From positions 1 to 40,845 of the forward strand of contig NZ_AJYZ02000040.1 in NCBI RefSeq assembly GCF_000272045.2: DNA of 40,845 nucleotides. The letters run 5' to 3'. Below the pieces are notes generated by a model. It was not told the DNA's origin. It ran no database searches and was given only the letters and a program-made list of their open reading frames with translations. Position numbers and translations under genes: made by a program. Origin of the DNA: Vibrio crassostreae 9ZC13 (GTDB lineage: Bacteria; Pseudomonadota; Gammaproteobacteria; Enterobacterales; Vibrionaceae). Position 1 is the stretch's first letter. Each line of letters opens with the position of its first letter. This document shows, piece after piece, positions 1 to 9,895 of this stretch.

Positions 1-60
1 GATATTCATCAACGAGTGCCCACACAGATTGATAGGTTTAAATTGTTAAAGAGCTTAACT
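1..60 (-). promoter_or_regulatory. rrn leader (5' of an off-window 16S gene) with boxA
   Basis: Read on the minus strand this is a typical Vibrio 16S leader: GCTCTTTAACA (boxA, 44-54) followed by AATTTAAACCTATCAATCTG, running off the left edge towards the 16S gene. The same AAATTGTTAAAGAGC word recurs in the spacer of the right-hand rrn operon near 40682-40696. BoxA recruits the Nus antitermination complex to rRNA transcripts. The 16S gene itself is not visible. Confidence 0.85.
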
Positions 61-106
61 TCTTGAGCGTTCCTTTTAAGTAAGGAGCCTCTCGAAGTGG
101 ACGGCC

Positions 107-134
107 ATTCTAGCGAATTAACATTCAGTGTCAA
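107..134 (-). promoter_or_regulatory. rrn proximal promoter (P2-like)
   Basis: On the minus strand a perfect -35 TTGACA (129-134) is separated by 16 nt from a -10 TAGAAT (107-112), upstream of the rrn leader. By position it is the gene-proximal promoter of the left rrn operon. Confidence 0.75.
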
Positions 135-222
135 ACACTTTTTGAAAATTAATTTTTTGTCGCTTTCCGTCTTACTGATTCTTGCTGAAGCCTTGTGGCG
201 TCTGCCGTCTCAGTGGTGTCGC

Positions 223-280
223 ATTATAGGGAACCCTCTCAGCTTAGCAACTACTTTTTCATGAAAAATGAATAAATAGG
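223..280 (-). promoter_or_regulatory. rrn distal promoter (P1-like) with UP element
   Basis: On the minus strand -35 TTGCTA (245-250), a 16-nt spacer and -10 TATAAT (223-228) are followed by a GC-rich discriminator, GCGACACC, as in rRNA P1 promoters, which respond to ppGpp and initiating NTP. The A/T-rich stretch at about 251-280 upstream of the -35 is the expected UP-element position for RNA polymerase alpha contact. Confidence 0.75.
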
Positions 281-311
281 GGTTAACTGCCTAATAGTTC
301 ACCTAAACGTA

Positions 312-339
312 AAAAAGAGAGCATTTCTGCTCTCTTTTT
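312..339 (-). terminator. Rho-independent terminator after fre
   Basis: Perfect 12-bp inverted repeat AAAAAGAGAGCA / TGCTCTCTTTTT (312-323, 328-339) with a 4-nt loop, ending in a U-run on the minus strand, 21 bp past the fre stop. It separates the fre operon from the rrn promoters. Confidence 0.85.
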
Positions 340-360
340 GCTCAAAATCTAAGGGTATTG

Positions 361-1074
361 TTAGATAAATGCGTAAGCATCAGCGTACATATGGTCACGC
401 TTTGCTTCTTTATTCTGAGTAAATAGGTCTCTTGCAGCGCCCGCCATTTCAAAACGACCTGCAATATAGATATCGAAATCAGCTAATGATTCGAAACTTT
501 GCATAACAGCCTCAAGCACATTACCTGTTTGGCCATGCCAAACTTCCGGTGCTTCTTCTACTACCGGTACAAAGTGCACATTGCTATGCTTTTCTGCAAT
601 GCCAACCAACTCTTCTTTAGCATATAACTGGCACTCATCTTTTGCGCCCCAGTATAGGTAGATCTCTTTCGAGCTATTTTGCGCGATGCAGTGATCAAGA
701 ATAGAGCGCACGTAGCTGAAACCCGTGCCACCAGCAATAAGTAATAGAGGGCGATCGCTTTCTTCTTTGATCCAAGCATCTCCGTGTGGAGCATCAATCG
801 CAATATCGCCATCTTCAGCTTGTGCCTTCTTCATCGCTTCAACCACTTCTAGTGCGTAAGCGTTGTGCTCGGCAGCACCAATGTGCAGCTCAAGCTCACC
901 TTCGTGGCGGCAAGGGCTACTTGCGATAGAGAATGGGCGCTTATCTTTCTCGCCCATTTCAACCATCAGGTACTGGCCCGCTTTAAAAGCGACCGGTGTT
1001 TCTGGGTGAAGTAGGATTTGGTAAGTATTACAAGCCAAAGGCTCGATAGACTTCACTTTACATTTAATAGTCAT
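361..1074 (-). CDS. fre: NAD(P)H-flavin reductase Fre
   Basis: Cytosolic flavin reductase of the Fre/LuxG family, which uses NAD(P)H to reduce free FMN, FAD or riboflavin; the reduced flavin can serve ferric reduction, radical enzymes and similar acceptors. The 237-residue length fits the family. Visible: the flavin-binding RPFSIAS motif (46-52) in the N-terminal beta-barrel and the nucleotide-binding GGTGFS loop (115-120) of the ferredoxin-NADP reductase fold. The ATG has a strong ribosome-binding site (AGAGGAAGAAC). It lies 20 bp after the ferredoxin gene and is last in the ubiD-ferredoxin-fre cluster; ubiD and fre are also neighbours in E. coli. Annotation is secure; the physiological acceptor is not shown by sequence. 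Confidence 0.93.
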   Translation of the reverse strand: MTIKCKVKSIEPLACNTYQILLHPETPVAFKAGQYLMVEMGEKDKRPFSIASSPCRHEGELELHIGAAEHNAYALEVVEAMKKAQAEDGDIAIDAPHGDAWIKEESDRPLLLIAGGTGFSYVRSILDHCIAQNSSKEIYLYWGAKDECQLYAKEELVGIAEKHSNVHFVPVVEEAPEVWHGQTGNVLEAVMQSFESLADFDIYIAGRFEMAGAARDLFTQNKEAKRDHMYADAYAFI

Positions 1075-1094
1075 GTTCTTCCTCTTACTAACCC

Positions 1095-1364
1095 TTAATC
1101 GGCAAAGGTTAGAACTAAATTACTTTCTGCAAATGCTTGGCAAGCAAAAATCCAGCCTTGTTGCTGCTCTTTCTCTGTGAGCATGGGTTCAAGGTGGTAA
1201 CTCACTTGCCCTTCTAATTTTTTGCACATACACATTGCGCATGCGCCAACTTGGCAACGGTTTGGGAAATAGATATCGCTGTTGAGCGCAGCATCCAAGA
1301 CCGTTTGCCCTTTTTCTACTGTGAAACTGATGTTTTCTGGGTATAAGACTACTTGGTAGCTCAT
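1095..1364 (-). CDS. small plant-type [2Fe-2S] ferredoxin
   Basis: An 89-residue single-domain ferredoxin. Cys37, Cys42, Cys45 and Cys75 give the CX4CX2C...C pattern of plant-type [2Fe-2S] clusters; an extra Cys47 sits directly in the cluster loop. Its start overlaps the ubiD stop (ATGA, 1361-1364), so translation is probably coupled, and fre follows 20 bp later. The neighbouring flavoprotein has the FNR fold, so the two could act as a split reductase/ferredoxin pair, like enzymes in which these domains are fused. The small size also recalls YfaE, the ferredoxin that maintains class I ribonucleotide reductase in E. coli. Both links are inference; the family assignment is firm. Confidence 0.85.
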   Translation of the reverse strand: MSYQVVLYPENISFTVEKGQTVLDAALNSDIYFPNRCQVGACAMCMCKKLEGQVSYHLEPMLTEKEQQQGWIFACQAFAESNLVLTFAD

Positions 1365-3202
1365 GAAATTCCTAGCTGTTCCCAGATGCTATCAATCTTT
1401 TTCACAACATCAGGATCTTTTGTGATTGGTACACCCCACTCACGCAGGCATTCACCTTCCCACTTATTGGTCGCATCGAGACCCATTTTTGAGTGTCCAG
1501 TTTCGTTCTGCAGGAATAACGTATCTCTCGCCGGATCCATTCTTGTCGTTACAGCCCAAATGATGTCATTCCAATCACTCACATTGACATCGCCATCACA
1601 CACGATAACAAACTTGTTCTCATCAAATTGAGACCAAACCGCTTCCATGATTTTCTTACCATTACCGGCAGCTTGCTTATCAATAGACACCACAACCATG
1701 CTGGCATTGTCGTTTTGCAGGTGAACATCAATAATTTCAGGATGAACCTTGGTTAACTCAGCCAAGCTACCCTCAATATGTTCACTATTTACAGGTGCTG
1801 TTTGGACATCTGGCGATAACGCTAACTCTGCGTCCCACTTCTTAGTAATATCTAGACCCATCTTAGAACCTAACCCAACCACGGGTGAGGCAAAATCCAA
1901 TGAATCGATCGGCGTGTTCTCTATCATCAGGCTATCGCGTGACGGATCCATATGTTCGCACATCGCTGCGGTTACTTGAGACCAATCACGTGCATTCACA
2001 TCTTCATCACACACCAATACAAATTTGGTGTACATGAATTGGCGTAAGAAAGACCATACACCCATCATCACTCGCTTAGCGTGACCTGGGTATTGCTTCT
2101 TCATGGTCACGACTGCCATTCGGTACGAACAACCTTCAGGCGGTAGATAGAAATCTTCAATCTCTGGGAACTGCTTTTGAAGAATAGGCACAAACACTTC
2201 ATTTAGCGCAACACCCAATACCGCTGGCTCATCAGGTGGACGGCCAGTATAGGTGCTGTGATAGATAGGGTTCTCGCGCATGGTTACATGAGTAATAGTA
2301 AACACATGGTGCTTTTCTTTCTCGTTGTAGTAACCAGTATGATCTCCGTAAGGCCCTTCATCTGCGAATTCATTCGGGTCGATGTAACCTTCCATCACGA
2401 TTTCTGCACTTGCGGGAACTTCTAAGTCGTTGCTGATTGATTTAACGACCTCAGTTTTACTACCACGTAGTAAGCCTGCAAACGCGTACTCAGATAAACT
2501 ATCCGGCACTGGCGTAACCGCACCAAGAATGGTGGCAGGATCAGCACCAAACGCTACCGATACTGGGAATGGTTTCCCAGGGTTAGTTTCCATCCAATCA
2601 CGCAGATCCAATGCTCCACCACGGTGGGCTAACCAACGCATGATGATTTTATTCTTGCCGATCTTCTGCTGACGATAGATACCTAAGTTTTGGCGTTTCT
2701 TGTTTGGACCACGAGTAACCGTTAAACCCCATGTTAGCAATGGCGCGACATCATAAGCCCAACAGCTCATCACAGGGATTTTATCTAGGTCGACGTCATC
2801 GCCTTGCCATACCACTTGTTGGCAAGCCGCTTTGCGAAGGCGTTTAGCTGGCATGTTTAAGACTTGCTTAAACACAGGTAGTTTATCAAGAGCGTCTTTA
2901 AAGCCTTTTGGTGGCTCAGGTTCTTTTAGGTAAGCAAGCAACTTGCCCACTTCACGCAGTTCTTTGACTTCTTGACGTCCCATACCAATAGCAACCCGAT
3001 TAGGTGTACCAAATAGATTGGTCAAAACGGGCATGTCATAGCCTACTGGATTTTCAAACAAAAGAGCCGGGCCACCAGCACGTAGAGTACGGTCGCTAAT
3101 CTCGGTCATTTCGTAGTCTGGATCGACTGGGTGAGAAATGCGTTTCAACTGACCAATACTTTCAAGATGGTCGATAAAATCACGTAAATCTTTAAAACTC
3201 AT
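1361..3202 (-). CDS. ubiD: UbiD decarboxylase with duplicated C-terminal module
   Basis: 3-octaprenyl-4-hydroxybenzoate carboxy-lyase of ubiquinone synthesis; UbiD enzymes need prenylated FMN made by UbiX. Visible: NLGIYR (172-177, with the cofactor-contacting Arg177) and the acidic active-site stretch [15 protein letters not shown] (278-292). E. coli UbiD has 497 residues, this protein 613. The excess is explained by a tandem repeat: about 345-458 and 487-584 are clearly homologous ([11 protein letters not shown]...MDPSRD...SKMGLD and [11 protein letters not shown]...MDPARD...SKMGLD). UbiD hexamerises through its C-terminal region, so the extra copy could alter assembly (inference). First gene of the cluster with the ferredoxin and fre. 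Confidence 0.95.
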   Translation of the reverse strand: MSFKDLRDFIDHLESIGQLKRISHPVDPDYEMTEISDRTLRAGGPALLFENPVGYDMPVLTNLFGTPNRVAIGMGRQEVKELREVGKLLAYLKEPEPPKGFKDALDKLPVFKQVLNMPAKRLRKAACQQVVWQGDDVDLDKIPVMSCWAYDVAPLLTWGLTVTRGPNKKRQNLGIYRQQKIGKNKIIMRWLAHRGGALDLRDWMETNPGKPFPVSVAFGADPATILGAVTPVPDSLSEYAFAGLLRGSKTEVVKSISNDLEVPASAEIVMEGYIDPNEFADEGPYGDHTGYYNEKEKHHVFTITHVTMRENPIYHSTYTGRPPDEPAVLGVALNEVFVPILQKQFPEIEDFYLPPEGCSYRMAVVTMKKQYPGHAKRVMMGVWSFLRQFMYTKFVLVCDEDVNARDWSQVTAAMCEHMDPSRDSLMIENTPIDSLDFASPVVGLGSKMGLDITKKWDAELALSPDVQTAPVNSEHIEGSLAELTKVHPEIIDVHLQNDNASMVVVSIDKQAAGNGKKIMEAVWSQFDENKFVIVCDGDVNVSDWNDIIWAVTTRMDPARDTLFLQNETGHSKMGLDATNKWEGECLREWGVPITKDPDVVKKIDSIWEQLGIS

Positions 3203-3241
3203 AGGACTTCTACATGCTGATTATTCTGCGCTCAGTATATC

Positions 3242-3271
3242 AAAAAGGGTGACGCTGAGGTCCCCCTTTTT
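3242..3271 (-). terminator. probable terminator after the 331-residue protein gene
   Basis: AAAAAGGG (3242-3249) pairs with CCCTTTTT (3264-3271). On the minus strand the stem follows the stop of the upstream gene by about 30 nt and ends in TTTTT, but the U-run is short, so efficiency is uncertain. Confidence 0.6.
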
Positions 3272-3300
3272 AGTGTGGTTATTGAGAGGCAAAATCCACT

Positions 3301-4296
3301 TTACGGTAATGCTTGCTCGATCAAAGAACTCTTCACCTGAGGGTTATCATTGACGAGATCTTGCAACCATCGCGTATGACCTTGTTTGGCGAGTTCACGC
3401 GCAACTAATGGTGCTTCATCAGCAATCGCCATCCTAGAGACAAGGAACAGCTTCACCTCTTCTGATAACGGGTTAACTTTGGTAAGCAAAGTAATCGCTT
3501 CATCTTTCAAACGCGGGTTCTTAGTCGCTGCCATCACCTGTTCAAGCGCGAACGTTTGTTTGGTTTCAGCAAGGCGAACTAGCTCAGCTTGGCTATGATA
3601 ATCGGCCTTCATTCGCCATAGAATTTTGTAAACCTCTGGGTCTTCGCTCACTTGCGCTAATCGAACCACCACCTCAGTAGAAGGTAACCAACTAACAATA
3701 GAAGATGCGGTGAGTTGCTTAGTTAGGTAATCAACCGCTTCAGGAGACAAACTGTCTAGCTCTCTAATGAGCAACGCTTCTCGCGTTTGAACTTGATGTT
3801 CAGATCCAGATAACCACTCTTTTAGGTCGAGTTCCTGTTTCTCTGCATCTAGCACAAATACCAATGTCTTCTGATCTTGACGCCATTGTTTAATAAGGCG
3901 ATTAGCAATTGAAGGGTAATTAAAGGCAGGTACCGTAAACTCATAGCCATCGCCACGTTCTAAGACTTGATAAGTGGGCGTGATAGCAAGTTGCTGCTCG
4001 ATGAAAATAGACATCTTGGGTGTGAGTACGATTTTTTGCTGTTCAAGCTTCTTCAAGAGTTGGTAACGAGCCACCTCTTGCTGGGGAAATGTCAGGCGCT
4101 CAAGCGCAAAGCGTAGCGAATTGACTTCGTCACGTACGACAAGCTCTAGTAGTTCAGCAGTTTTCAGTTTTACTTGATCATTCTCAAGCCAAGACTCTAC
4201 TGTAAGTGGAGACATCTCGGTGGCATAGCTCATACCAACCGGTGAAAATAACAGTGAAGTAGACAGGAGTAATGATGACAACAGTCCATGTTGCAT
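3301..4296 (-). CDS. unrecognised exported alpha-helical protein
   Basis: I do not recognise the family. The ATG at 4296 is chosen because AAGGACG sits 5 nt upstream (4302-4308); an ATG 36 nt further upstream has no such site. From this start the protein has 331 residues and opens with a typical signal peptide (basic start, Leu/Ser-rich core, then SYA), so it should be periplasmic. The mature part is rich in Leu, Glu and Ala, lacks obvious catalytic motifs or cysteines, and its second half has recurring short amphipathic helices suggestive of a HEAT- or ARM-like solenoid. It lies between rho and ubiD with a terminator on each side, so it is probably transcribed alone. A scaffold or binding role is possible but not shown. 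Confidence 0.7.
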   Translation of the reverse strand: MQHGLLSSLLLSTSLLFSPVGMSYATEMSPLTVESWLENDQVKLKTAELLELVVRDEVNSLRFALERLTFPQQEVARYQLLKKLEQQKIVLTPKMSIFIEQQLAITPTYQVLERGDGYEFTVPAFNYPSIANRLIKQWRQDQKTLVFVLDAEKQELDLKEWLSGSEHQVQTREALLIRELDSLSPEAVDYLTKQLTASSIVSWLPSTEVVVRLAQVSEDPEVYKILWRMKADYHSQAELVRLAETKQTFALEQVMAATKNPRLKDEAITLLTKVNPLSEEVKLFLVSRMAIADEAPLVARELAKQGHTRWLQDLVNDNPQVKSSLIEQALP

Positions 4297-4353
4297 TTTA
4301 ACGTCCTTGTAACACTTTTGCTCATTCTGCAAGCTGGCGCTACAAAATGCAAA

Positions 4354-4380
4354 TAAAAAGCGCCACCCGAGGGCAGCGCT
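4354..4380 (-). terminator. Rho-independent terminator after rho
   Basis: On the minus strand AGCGCTGCCC / GGGTGGCGCT (4359-4380, with two G-U pairs) is followed by TTTTTATTT, 27 bp beyond the rho stop. Confidence 0.8.
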
Positions 4381-4406
4381 TATTAAATACGATCAGCTAA
4401 TCAATA

Positions 4407-5666
4407 TTACTGACGACGCATTGCGTCAAAGAACTCATCGTTCGTTTTCGTCATTGCTAGCTTGTCGATAAGGAATTCCATTGCGTCGATTTCGCCCATT
4501 GGGTGAACAATCTTACGCAGGATCCACATCTTCTGTAGTTCATCGTTCTTGGTAAGAAGCTCTTCACGACGAGTACCAGAGCGGTTGAAATCAATCGCTG
4601 GGAATACGCGTTTTTCAGCAATCTTACGGTTAAGGTGCAGTTCCATGTTACCTGTACCTTTGAATTCTTCGTAGATAACTTCATCCATCTTAGAACCAGT
4701 ATCAACCAGTGCTGTTGCGATGATCGTTAAGCTACCGCCTTCTTCTACGTTACGTGCCGCACCGAAGAAACGCTTTGGACGATGTAGAGCATTCGCATCA
4801 ACACCACCAGTAAGAACTTTACCTGATGAAGGAATCACAGTGTTGTAAGCACGAGCTAGACGAGTAATAGAATCCAGTAGGATAACTACATCTTTCTTGT
4901 GTTCAACAAGGCGCTTCGCTTTCTCGATAACCATTTCTGCAACTTGTACGTGGCGAGATGCTGGCTCATCGAATGTTGAAGCAACTACTTCGCCTTTAAC
5001 TAGACGCTGCATTTCTGTTACTTCTTCTGGACGCTCATCGATAAGTAGAACCATTAGTTCACACTCAGGATGGTTACGTGCAATGCTTTGAGCAATGTTT
5101 TGCAGAAGCATTGTCTTACCCGCTTTAGGCGGAGCAACAATCAGACCACGCTGACCTTTACCAATTGGAGATGCAAGGTCAAGAATACGAGCCGTAATAT
5201 CTTCAGTCGCACCATTACCCGCTTCCATCACCATACGTTCGTTAGCGTGAAGAGGAGTAAGGTTTTCGAAAAGAATCTTGTTACGTGCGTTGTCTGGCTT
5301 GTCGTAGTTAACCGTGTTTACTTTAAGCAGTGCAAAGTAACGCTCACCATCTTTAGGTGGACGGATTTTACCGCCAATAGAGTCACCTGTACGTAGGTTA
5401 AAACGACGAATTTGGCTTGGTGATACGTAGATATCATCTGGGCCTGCCAGGTATGAACTGTCGGCGCTACGTAGGAAACCAAAACCGTCTTGAAGAATTT
5501 CTAGAACACCATCACCAAAGATGTCTTCACCACTTTTTGCATGCGCTTTAAGGATGGAGAAGATAATGTCTTGTTTTCTTAGGCGAGCTTGATTTTCAAG
5601 ACCTAAGCTTTCGCTAAGTTTAACAAGCTCAGACACAGGTCTGTTCTTCAGTTCAGTAAGATTCAT
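4407..5666 (-). CDS. rho: transcription termination factor Rho
   Basis: Hexameric RNA-dependent ATPase/helicase that terminates transcription of untranslated RNA. From the ATG at 5666 the protein has 419 residues, exactly the E. coli length, and is nearly collinear with it. An in-frame TTG 24 nt upstream would add eight residues and is rejected. Visible: the N-terminal helical and cold-shock-like RNA-binding domain ([20 protein letters not shown]), Walker A (APPKAGKT), the Walker B region ([15 protein letters not shown]), and the Q- and R-loop regions ([11 protein letters not shown]). Upstream lie about 140 bp of untranslated leader (5667-5810); rho is autoregulated through its leader in E. 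coli, which may hold here too. No strong Shine-Dalgarno sequence precedes the ATG. Confidence 0.97.
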   Translation of the reverse strand: MNLTELKNRPVSELVKLSESLGLENQARLRKQDIIFSILKAHAKSGEDIFGDGVLEILQDGFGFLRSADSSYLAGPDDIYVSPSQIRRFNLRTGDSIGGKIRPPKDGERYFALLKVNTVNYDKPDNARNKILFENLTPLHANERMVMEAGNGATEDITARILDLASPIGKGQRGLIVAPPKAGKTMLLQNIAQSIARNHPECELMVLLIDERPEEVTEMQRLVKGEVVASTFDEPASRHVQVAEMVIEKAKRLVEHKKDVVILLDSITRLARAYNTVIPSSGKVLTGGVDANALHRPKRFFGAARNVEEGGSLTIIATALVDTGSKMDEVIYEEFKGTGNMELHLNRKIAEKRVFPAIDFNRSGTRREELLTKNDELQKMWILRKIVHPMGEIDAMEFLIDKLAMTKTNDEFFDAMRRQ

Positions 5667-5810
5667 AGTGGTGGAAGTTTGTTTAGTCAAAATAGGATCT
5701 GTTTTCTTAAGTTAAGAAGGATTTGGTCACAGGATCGACCAAGAAGAGAAATTCGTTCAATTAACGTGCGATAAATTAGCACTAAAACTAAGACTAGTCC
5801 ATAGCTTAGA

Positions 5811-5846
5811 AAAAACAAAACCGCGCATTTGTTAACTGCACGGTTT
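5811..5846 (-). terminator. Rho-independent terminator after trxA
   Basis: AAACCGTGCA / TGCGCGGTTT on the minus strand (5818-5827 with 5837-5846, one G-U pair, 9-nt loop) followed by TGTTTTTTC, 20 bp after the trxA stop. It insulates trxA from rho. Confidence 0.85.
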
Positions 5847-5866
5847 CTTTTCAAATGCTGACCTGA

Positions 5867-6193
5867 TTAAAGGTTAGCGTCTAAGAACTCTTTAAGTTGA
5901 GTTTTAGATAATGCACCAACTTTAGTCGCTGCTACGCCGCCATCTTTGAAAAGAAGTAGCGTTGGAATACCGCGAATACCAAACTTTGGTGGAGTACCAG
6001 CATTTTGGTCGATATTTAATTTACCGATTGTGAGCTTGCCTTCGTACTCGTCTGCGATTTCATCAAGAATCGGCGCAATCATTTTACATGGACCACACCA
6101 TTCTGCCCAAAAATCAACAAGAACAGGGCCTGCAGCATTGATTACATCGTTATCAAAACCGTCATCAGTTAGCTGCAAAATCTTATCACTCAT
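5867..6193 (-). CDS. trxA: thioredoxin 1
   Basis: Cytosolic dithiol reductant for ribonucleotide reductase, peroxidases and other proteins. The protein has 108 residues from the ATG at 6193, which has GGAGTGG upstream; the in-frame TTG at 6205 is rejected because E. coli thioredoxin starts at the matching MSDKI. The redox motif WCGPC (Cys33, Cys36), the buried Asp27 and the cis-proline loop GIPT are present. Divergent from rhlB and followed by its own terminator, in the conserved rhlB-trxA-rho order also seen in E. coli. It could reduce the Tpx encoded at 17698 (family knowledge). Confidence 0.97.
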   Translation of the reverse strand: MSDKILQLTDDGFDNDVINAAGPVLVDFWAEWCGPCKMIAPILDEIADEYEGKLTIGKLNIDQNAGTPPKFGIRGIPTLLLFKDGGVAATKVGALSKTQLKEFLDANL

Positions 6194-6218
6194 CTTCCAC
6201 TCCAATGTATTTTTTAGA

Positions 6219-6239
6219 ACTGGTTGGATGATAACCAGT
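6219..6239. repeat. inverted repeat between trxA and rhlB
   Basis: Perfect 7-bp inverted repeat ACTGGTT / AACCAGT with a 7-nt spacer in the divergent trxA-rhlB gap. It would fold in the trxA leader RNA or could be a protein-binding site. No convincing promoter hexamers could be fixed for either gene, so no role is assigned. Confidence 0.35.
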
Positions 6240-6304
6240 AAATAGATGCCCTATTGGAATGTATTTACTTTCGTATTGCAAGCTTAAGCTGATATTCTAT
6301 AGCA

Positions 6305-7615
6305 ATGAAAAAGACGCATATCACAGAGCAAAAGTTCGCCGACTTGGATTTACTTCCGCAAGTCATTGAAGGATTGGAGAAAAAAGGGTTCGATTATTGT
6401 ACCCCTATCCAAGCCTTGGCGCTCCCGGTACTGCTCACCGGCCAAGACATTGCAGGCCAGGCCCAAACGGGTACTGGTAAAACGCTTGCGTTTCTTACTG
6501 CTACTTTTAACCACCTGCTAAAAACATCTGAGCATGAAGGGCGTAAGCCTAACCAGCCACGTGCGATTATTATGGCACCAACGCGTGAACTCGCGATTCA
6601 GATCTACAACGATGCTGACTCTCTGGTTGAAAGCACAGGTATCAAGGCTGCACTTGCTTACGGTGGCGAAAGCTACGACAAGCAACTAGGTAAAATCGAA
6701 GAAGGCGCAGATATCTTAATTGGTACGACTGGCCGCATCATCGATTTCTACAAGCAGAAGGTATTTAACCTTAACCACATTCAAGCTGTTGTTCTTGACG
6801 AAGCTGATCGCATGTTCGATCTTGGTTTCATCAAAGACATCCGCTTCTTGTTCCGCCGTATGCCTGAGCCAAAAGATCGCCTGAACATGCTGTTCTCTGC
6901 GACATTGTCTTACCGCGTACAAGAGCTAGCGTTCGAACACATGCACAACCCAGAGCATGTTGTTGTTGAGCCAGAGCGTAAAACAGGTCACCGCATTCAG
7001 GAAGAGCTGTTCTACCCATCAAACGAACACAAAATGGCACTGCTGCAGACTCTAGTTGAAGAAGAGTGGCCAGAGCGCGCTATCATCTTCGCTAACACTA
7101 AGCACAAATGTGAGTCTGTTTGGGGTCACCTAGCTGCAGATGGTCACCGTGTTGGCCTGCTAACTGGCGATGTTCCTCAGAAGAAACGTGAAAAGATTCT
7201 TGAGCAATTCACTAAAGGTGATGTTGACCTGCTTGTCGCAACCGACGTTGCAGCACGTGGTCTACACATTCCTCAAGTAACACACGTATTCAACTTCGAC
7301 CTACCTGATGACTGTGAAGATTACGTTCACCGTATCGGCCGTACAGGTCGTGCTGGTGCAAGTGGTCACTCGATCAGCTTTGCTTGTGAAGATTACGCAA
7401 TCAACTTGCCACCAATCGAAGAATACATTGAGCACGCGATCCCTGTGTCTGACTACGATGCTTCTGCACTGCTAGAAGATCTACCAGCACCATTGCGCTT
7501 ACGTACACGTAACCCGCAACAACGCCGCTCAAACAACAATGGCCCACGCAACGGGAACCGTAAACCAAACCAGAACCGTCGCCCACGCCAACCGCGTCAT
7601 AACAAGGAAGCTTAG
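6305..7615 (+). CDS. rhlB: DEAD-box RNA helicase RhlB
   Basis: ATP-dependent RNA helicase of the RNA degradosome that unwinds structured RNA for RNase E and PNPase. The 436 residues carry the full motif set: AQTGTGKT (53-60), PTRELA (92-97), DEAD (165-168), SAT (198-200), ATDVAARG (312-319) and [10 protein letters not shown] (342-351). The last ~30 residues are a basic Asn/Arg/Pro-rich tail, as expected for RhlB RNA binding. gppA follows 6 bp after the stop, the same rhlB-gppA order as in E. coli, so the two are probably co-transcribed. Divergent from trxA. Other DEAD-box paralogues (RhlE, SrmB) are less likely given this context. Confidence 0.95.
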   Translation: MKKTHITEQKFADLDLLPQVIEGLEKKGFDYCTPIQALALPVLLTGQDIAGQAQTGTGKTLAFLTATFNHLLKTSEHEGRKPNQPRAIIMAPTRELAIQIYNDADSLVESTGIKAALAYGGESYDKQLGKIEEGADILIGTTGRIIDFYKQKVFNLNHIQAVVLDEADRMFDLGFIKDIRFLFRRMPEPKDRLNMLFSATLSYRVQELAFEHMHNPEHVVVEPERKTGHRIQEELFYPSNEHKMALLQTLVEEEWPERAIIFANTKHKCESVWGHLAADGHRVGLLTGDVPQKKREKILEQFTKGDVDLLVATDVAARGLHIPQVTHVFNFDLPDDCEDYVHRIGRTGRAGASGHSISFACEDYAINLPPIEEYIEHAIPVSDYDASALLEDLPAPLRLRTRNPQQRRSNNNGPRNGNRKPNQNRRPRQPRHNKEA

Positions 7616-7621
7616 TCGCTT

Positions 7622-9115
7622 ATGAGTCAAACAGTGTCACCCCCGCTTTACGCTGCAATCGACCTCGGGTCGAACAGTTTTCATATGCTCGTTGTGCGTC
7701 ATATCGATGGCAGCGTACAAACCATGGCTAAAATTAAGCGCAAAGTGCGTTTAGCTGCAGGCTTAGATGAAAATAATGCGCTTAGTACAGAAGCCATGCA
7801 GCGCGGTTGGGACTGTTTGAGTCTCTTTGCAGAGCGACTTCAAGATATTCCGAAAGAAAATATCCGCATTGTCGGTACAGCGACCCTACGTACTGCTATC
7901 AATGTGGATATATTTCTAGAGAAAGCGAACCAGATCCTTGGTTACGACATCAATGTTATCTCCGGAGAAGAAGAAGCTGCGACTATCTATAAAGGCGTAG
8001 CACACACTTCTGGTGGCAGCGGCCGCCGACTGGTTGTTGATATTGGTGGCGCAAGCACCGAGATGATCATTGGTGAAGGCTTCTCAGCGAAAGCACTAAC
8101 CAGCCTAAAGATGGGCTGTGTTACTTGGCTTGAGCGCCACTTTAAAAACCGCCAATTAACCGCTACCAACTTTAACAACGCCATTGAAGCGGCGAAGTCG
8201 ACGTTGGCTCCTATCCTAGATAGCTACACTGATATCGGATGGGATGTGTGTGTGGGCGCCAGCGGTACCGTTCAAGCACTGCAAGAGATCATGTTGGCGC
8301 AAGGCATGGATGAAGTGATTACTCATGCCAAACTTAAGCGTCTACAGAAACAAGCGATGATTACTGAGCGCTTGGAAGAGCTAGAAATCGAAGGACTTAC
8401 CCTTGAACGCGCATTAGTGTTCCCGAGTGGCCTTTCCATTCTTATTGCTATTTTTGAGTTGCTTGAAATAGATTCAATGACACTCGCAGGCGGCGCACTC
8501 CGTGAAGGCCTAGCCTACGAGATGGTTGATGAGCTTCGCCAAGAAGATATCCGAGCGCGTACCATTAAGAGTGTTCAATCACGCTACCAAATGGACGTAA
8601 GCTACGGTGAACAAGTTGCTGTAGTCGCACAAACGCTGCTAGACCAAGCGGGCGCCGAAGCGTGGGTTTCAGAACCTCAAGCTGGTGTGCTATTGCAAAC
8701 GGCAGCTAAGCTTCACGAGATTGGTTTAACCATCGATTTCAAAAAAGGCGGTGAGCACAGCGCTTATCTGCTGCAAAACTTAGACCTACCTGGCTTTACT
8801 CGAGCGCAAAAGCACTACTTGGGTGAGTTAACTCGTCGCTACCGTGAACAGTTAACCTCATTACCAGAGCAACACGCTATCTCAGGCACCAGCAGCAAGC
8901 GTATTTTACGTATTCTGCGTTTAGCTATTTTGCTGACCCACCGTCGTAACCCAGCGCTAGAGCCTGAGTTCAAACTGACGACGAATGACAACAATCTAAC
9001 CCTAACGCTTTCTAAGCAATGGTTAGCTGACAATCCGCTGACCGCTGCAGAGCTAGAGATCGAGTCGAATAGACAAACCGATATTGGCTGGCCATTGAAT
9101 ATTAAATGCCTCTGA
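7622..9115 (+). CDS. gppA: GppA guanosine-5'-triphosphate,3'-diphosphate phosphatase
   Basis: Ppx/GppA exopolyphosphatase-family enzyme that converts pppGpp to ppGpp in the stringent response and can degrade polyphosphate. The 497 residues are close to E. coli GppA (494). The ASKHA-fold phosphate loops are visible: [13 protein letters not shown] (12-24), the [11 protein letters not shown] segment, and [13 protein letters not shown]; the C-terminal half is the HD-like helical domain. Second gene of rhlB-gppA (6-bp gap), ended by a strong terminator. The context favours GppA over its paralogue Ppx. Confidence 0.93.
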   Translation: MSQTVSPPLYAAIDLGSNSFHMLVVRHIDGSVQTMAKIKRKVRLAAGLDENNALSTEAMQRGWDCLSLFAERLQDIPKENIRIVGTATLRTAINVDIFLEKANQILGYDINVISGEEEAATIYKGVAHTSGGSGRRLVVDIGGASTEMIIGEGFSAKALTSLKMGCVTWLERHFKNRQLTATNFNNAIEAAKSTLAPILDSYTDIGWDVCVGASGTVQALQEIMLAQGMDEVITHAKLKRLQKQAMITERLEELEIEGLTLERALVFPSGLSILIAIFELLEIDSMTLAGGALREGLAYEMVDELRQEDIRARTIKSVQSRYQMDVSYGEQVAVVAQTLLDQAGAEAWVSEPQAGVLLQTAAKLHEIGLTIDFKKGGEHSAYLLQNLDLPGFTRAQKHYLGELTRRYREQLTSLPEQHAISGTSSKRILRILRLAILLTHRRNPALEPEFKLTTNDNNLTLTLSKQWLADNPLTAAELEIESNRQTDIGWPLNIKCL

Positions 9116-9141
9116 TATTAGTATCTGACGCTAGAAATTAA

Positions 9142-9177
9142 AAAAAGCCCAAGTTAGTAGACTAACTTGGGCTTTTT
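9142..9177. terminator. bidirectional terminator between gppA and yhhQ
   Basis: Perfect 17-bp inverted repeat AAAAAGCCCAAGTTAGT / ACTAACTTGGGCTTTTT with a 2-nt centre, with A- and T-runs that make it work for both converging genes. Confidence 0.92.
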
Positions 9178-9217
9178 CTTATCGCTGCATTAATGCTTTG
9201 TGTTACAAATCTCAAAC

Positions 9218-9889
9218 TTAAGCGTTCACGCCTGTCGCTTTAAAGTCAGGGTTCACTGCGGTTAGCTTTCTAACAATGTAGTTAAGAAGCACGCCGTACA
9301 TAGGCACGAACAAGCCTAAGCTGATGATAAGTTTGAATCCGTAATCAACCAACGCAATCTCAGTCCAGTGCTCAGCCATGAATGGATCTGGGCTTTGGTA
9401 GAAGGCAATCGCAAAGAACGCGATGGTATCAATGGCATTACCAAAAAGTGTCGAACAGGTTGGCGCAACCCACCATTGCTTCATTTGGCGTAAGCGGTTG
9501 AAAACATGCACATCCAAGATCTGACCCAGTAAATAAGCCATGAAGCTCGCCGCGGCGATACGTGCAACAAACAAGTTGAACTCACCTAGTTGGCTAAAGC
9601 CTTGGAATGAACCTTCAAAGAACACCACTGACAAGAAATAAGAAACGGCCAGCGCTGGTAGCATCACTAAGAAAATGATTTTACGGGCAAGCTGCGCGCC
9701 AAAAATGCGTACGGTCAGATCGGTCGCTAGGAAGATAAACGGGAAAGTGAAAGCACCCCAAGTGGTGTGCATACCGAAGACGGTAAAAGGTAGCTGAACC
9801 AGATAGTTGCTTGACGCAATAATCACCAAATGGAACAAAACTAATAGTGCTAAGGCTTTGCGCTGTTGCGCAGGGGTAAAGTTACTCAT
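9218..9889 (-). CDS. yhhQ: queuosine precursor transporter YhhQ
   Basis: Inner-membrane transporter of the vitamin-uptake (VUT/DUF165) family that imports queuosine precursors such as preQ0/preQ1. The ATG at 9889 gives 223 residues (E. coli 221) and has AAAAAGG seven bases upstream; a reading-frame extension of 17 residues runs through the riboswitch and is rejected. About six hydrophobic helices are visible, with the family signatures FPFIFLATDLTVR and STLFGNAIDTIAFF. Transcription should start from the promoter at 10024-10051 and translation is probably controlled by the preQ1 aptamer at 9896-9931, which itself supports the function. Confidence 0.92.
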   Translation of the reverse strand: MSNFTPAQQRKALALLVLFHLVIIASSNYLVQLPFTVFGMHTTWGAFTFPFIFLATDLTVRIFGAQLARKIIFLVMLPALAVSYFLSVVFFEGSFQGFSQLGEFNLFVARIAAASFMAYLLGQILDVHVFNRLRQMKQWWVAPTCSTLFGNAIDTIAFFAIAFYQSPDPFMAEHWTEIALVDYGFKLIISLGLFVPMYGVLLNYIVRKLTAVNPDFKATGVNA

Positions 9890-9895
9890 GCTGTA

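Noticed and set aside
5667..5690. Eight-residue N-terminal extension of Rho from TTG
   Set aside because: The ATG at 5666 gives the exact 419-residue family length and aligned start.
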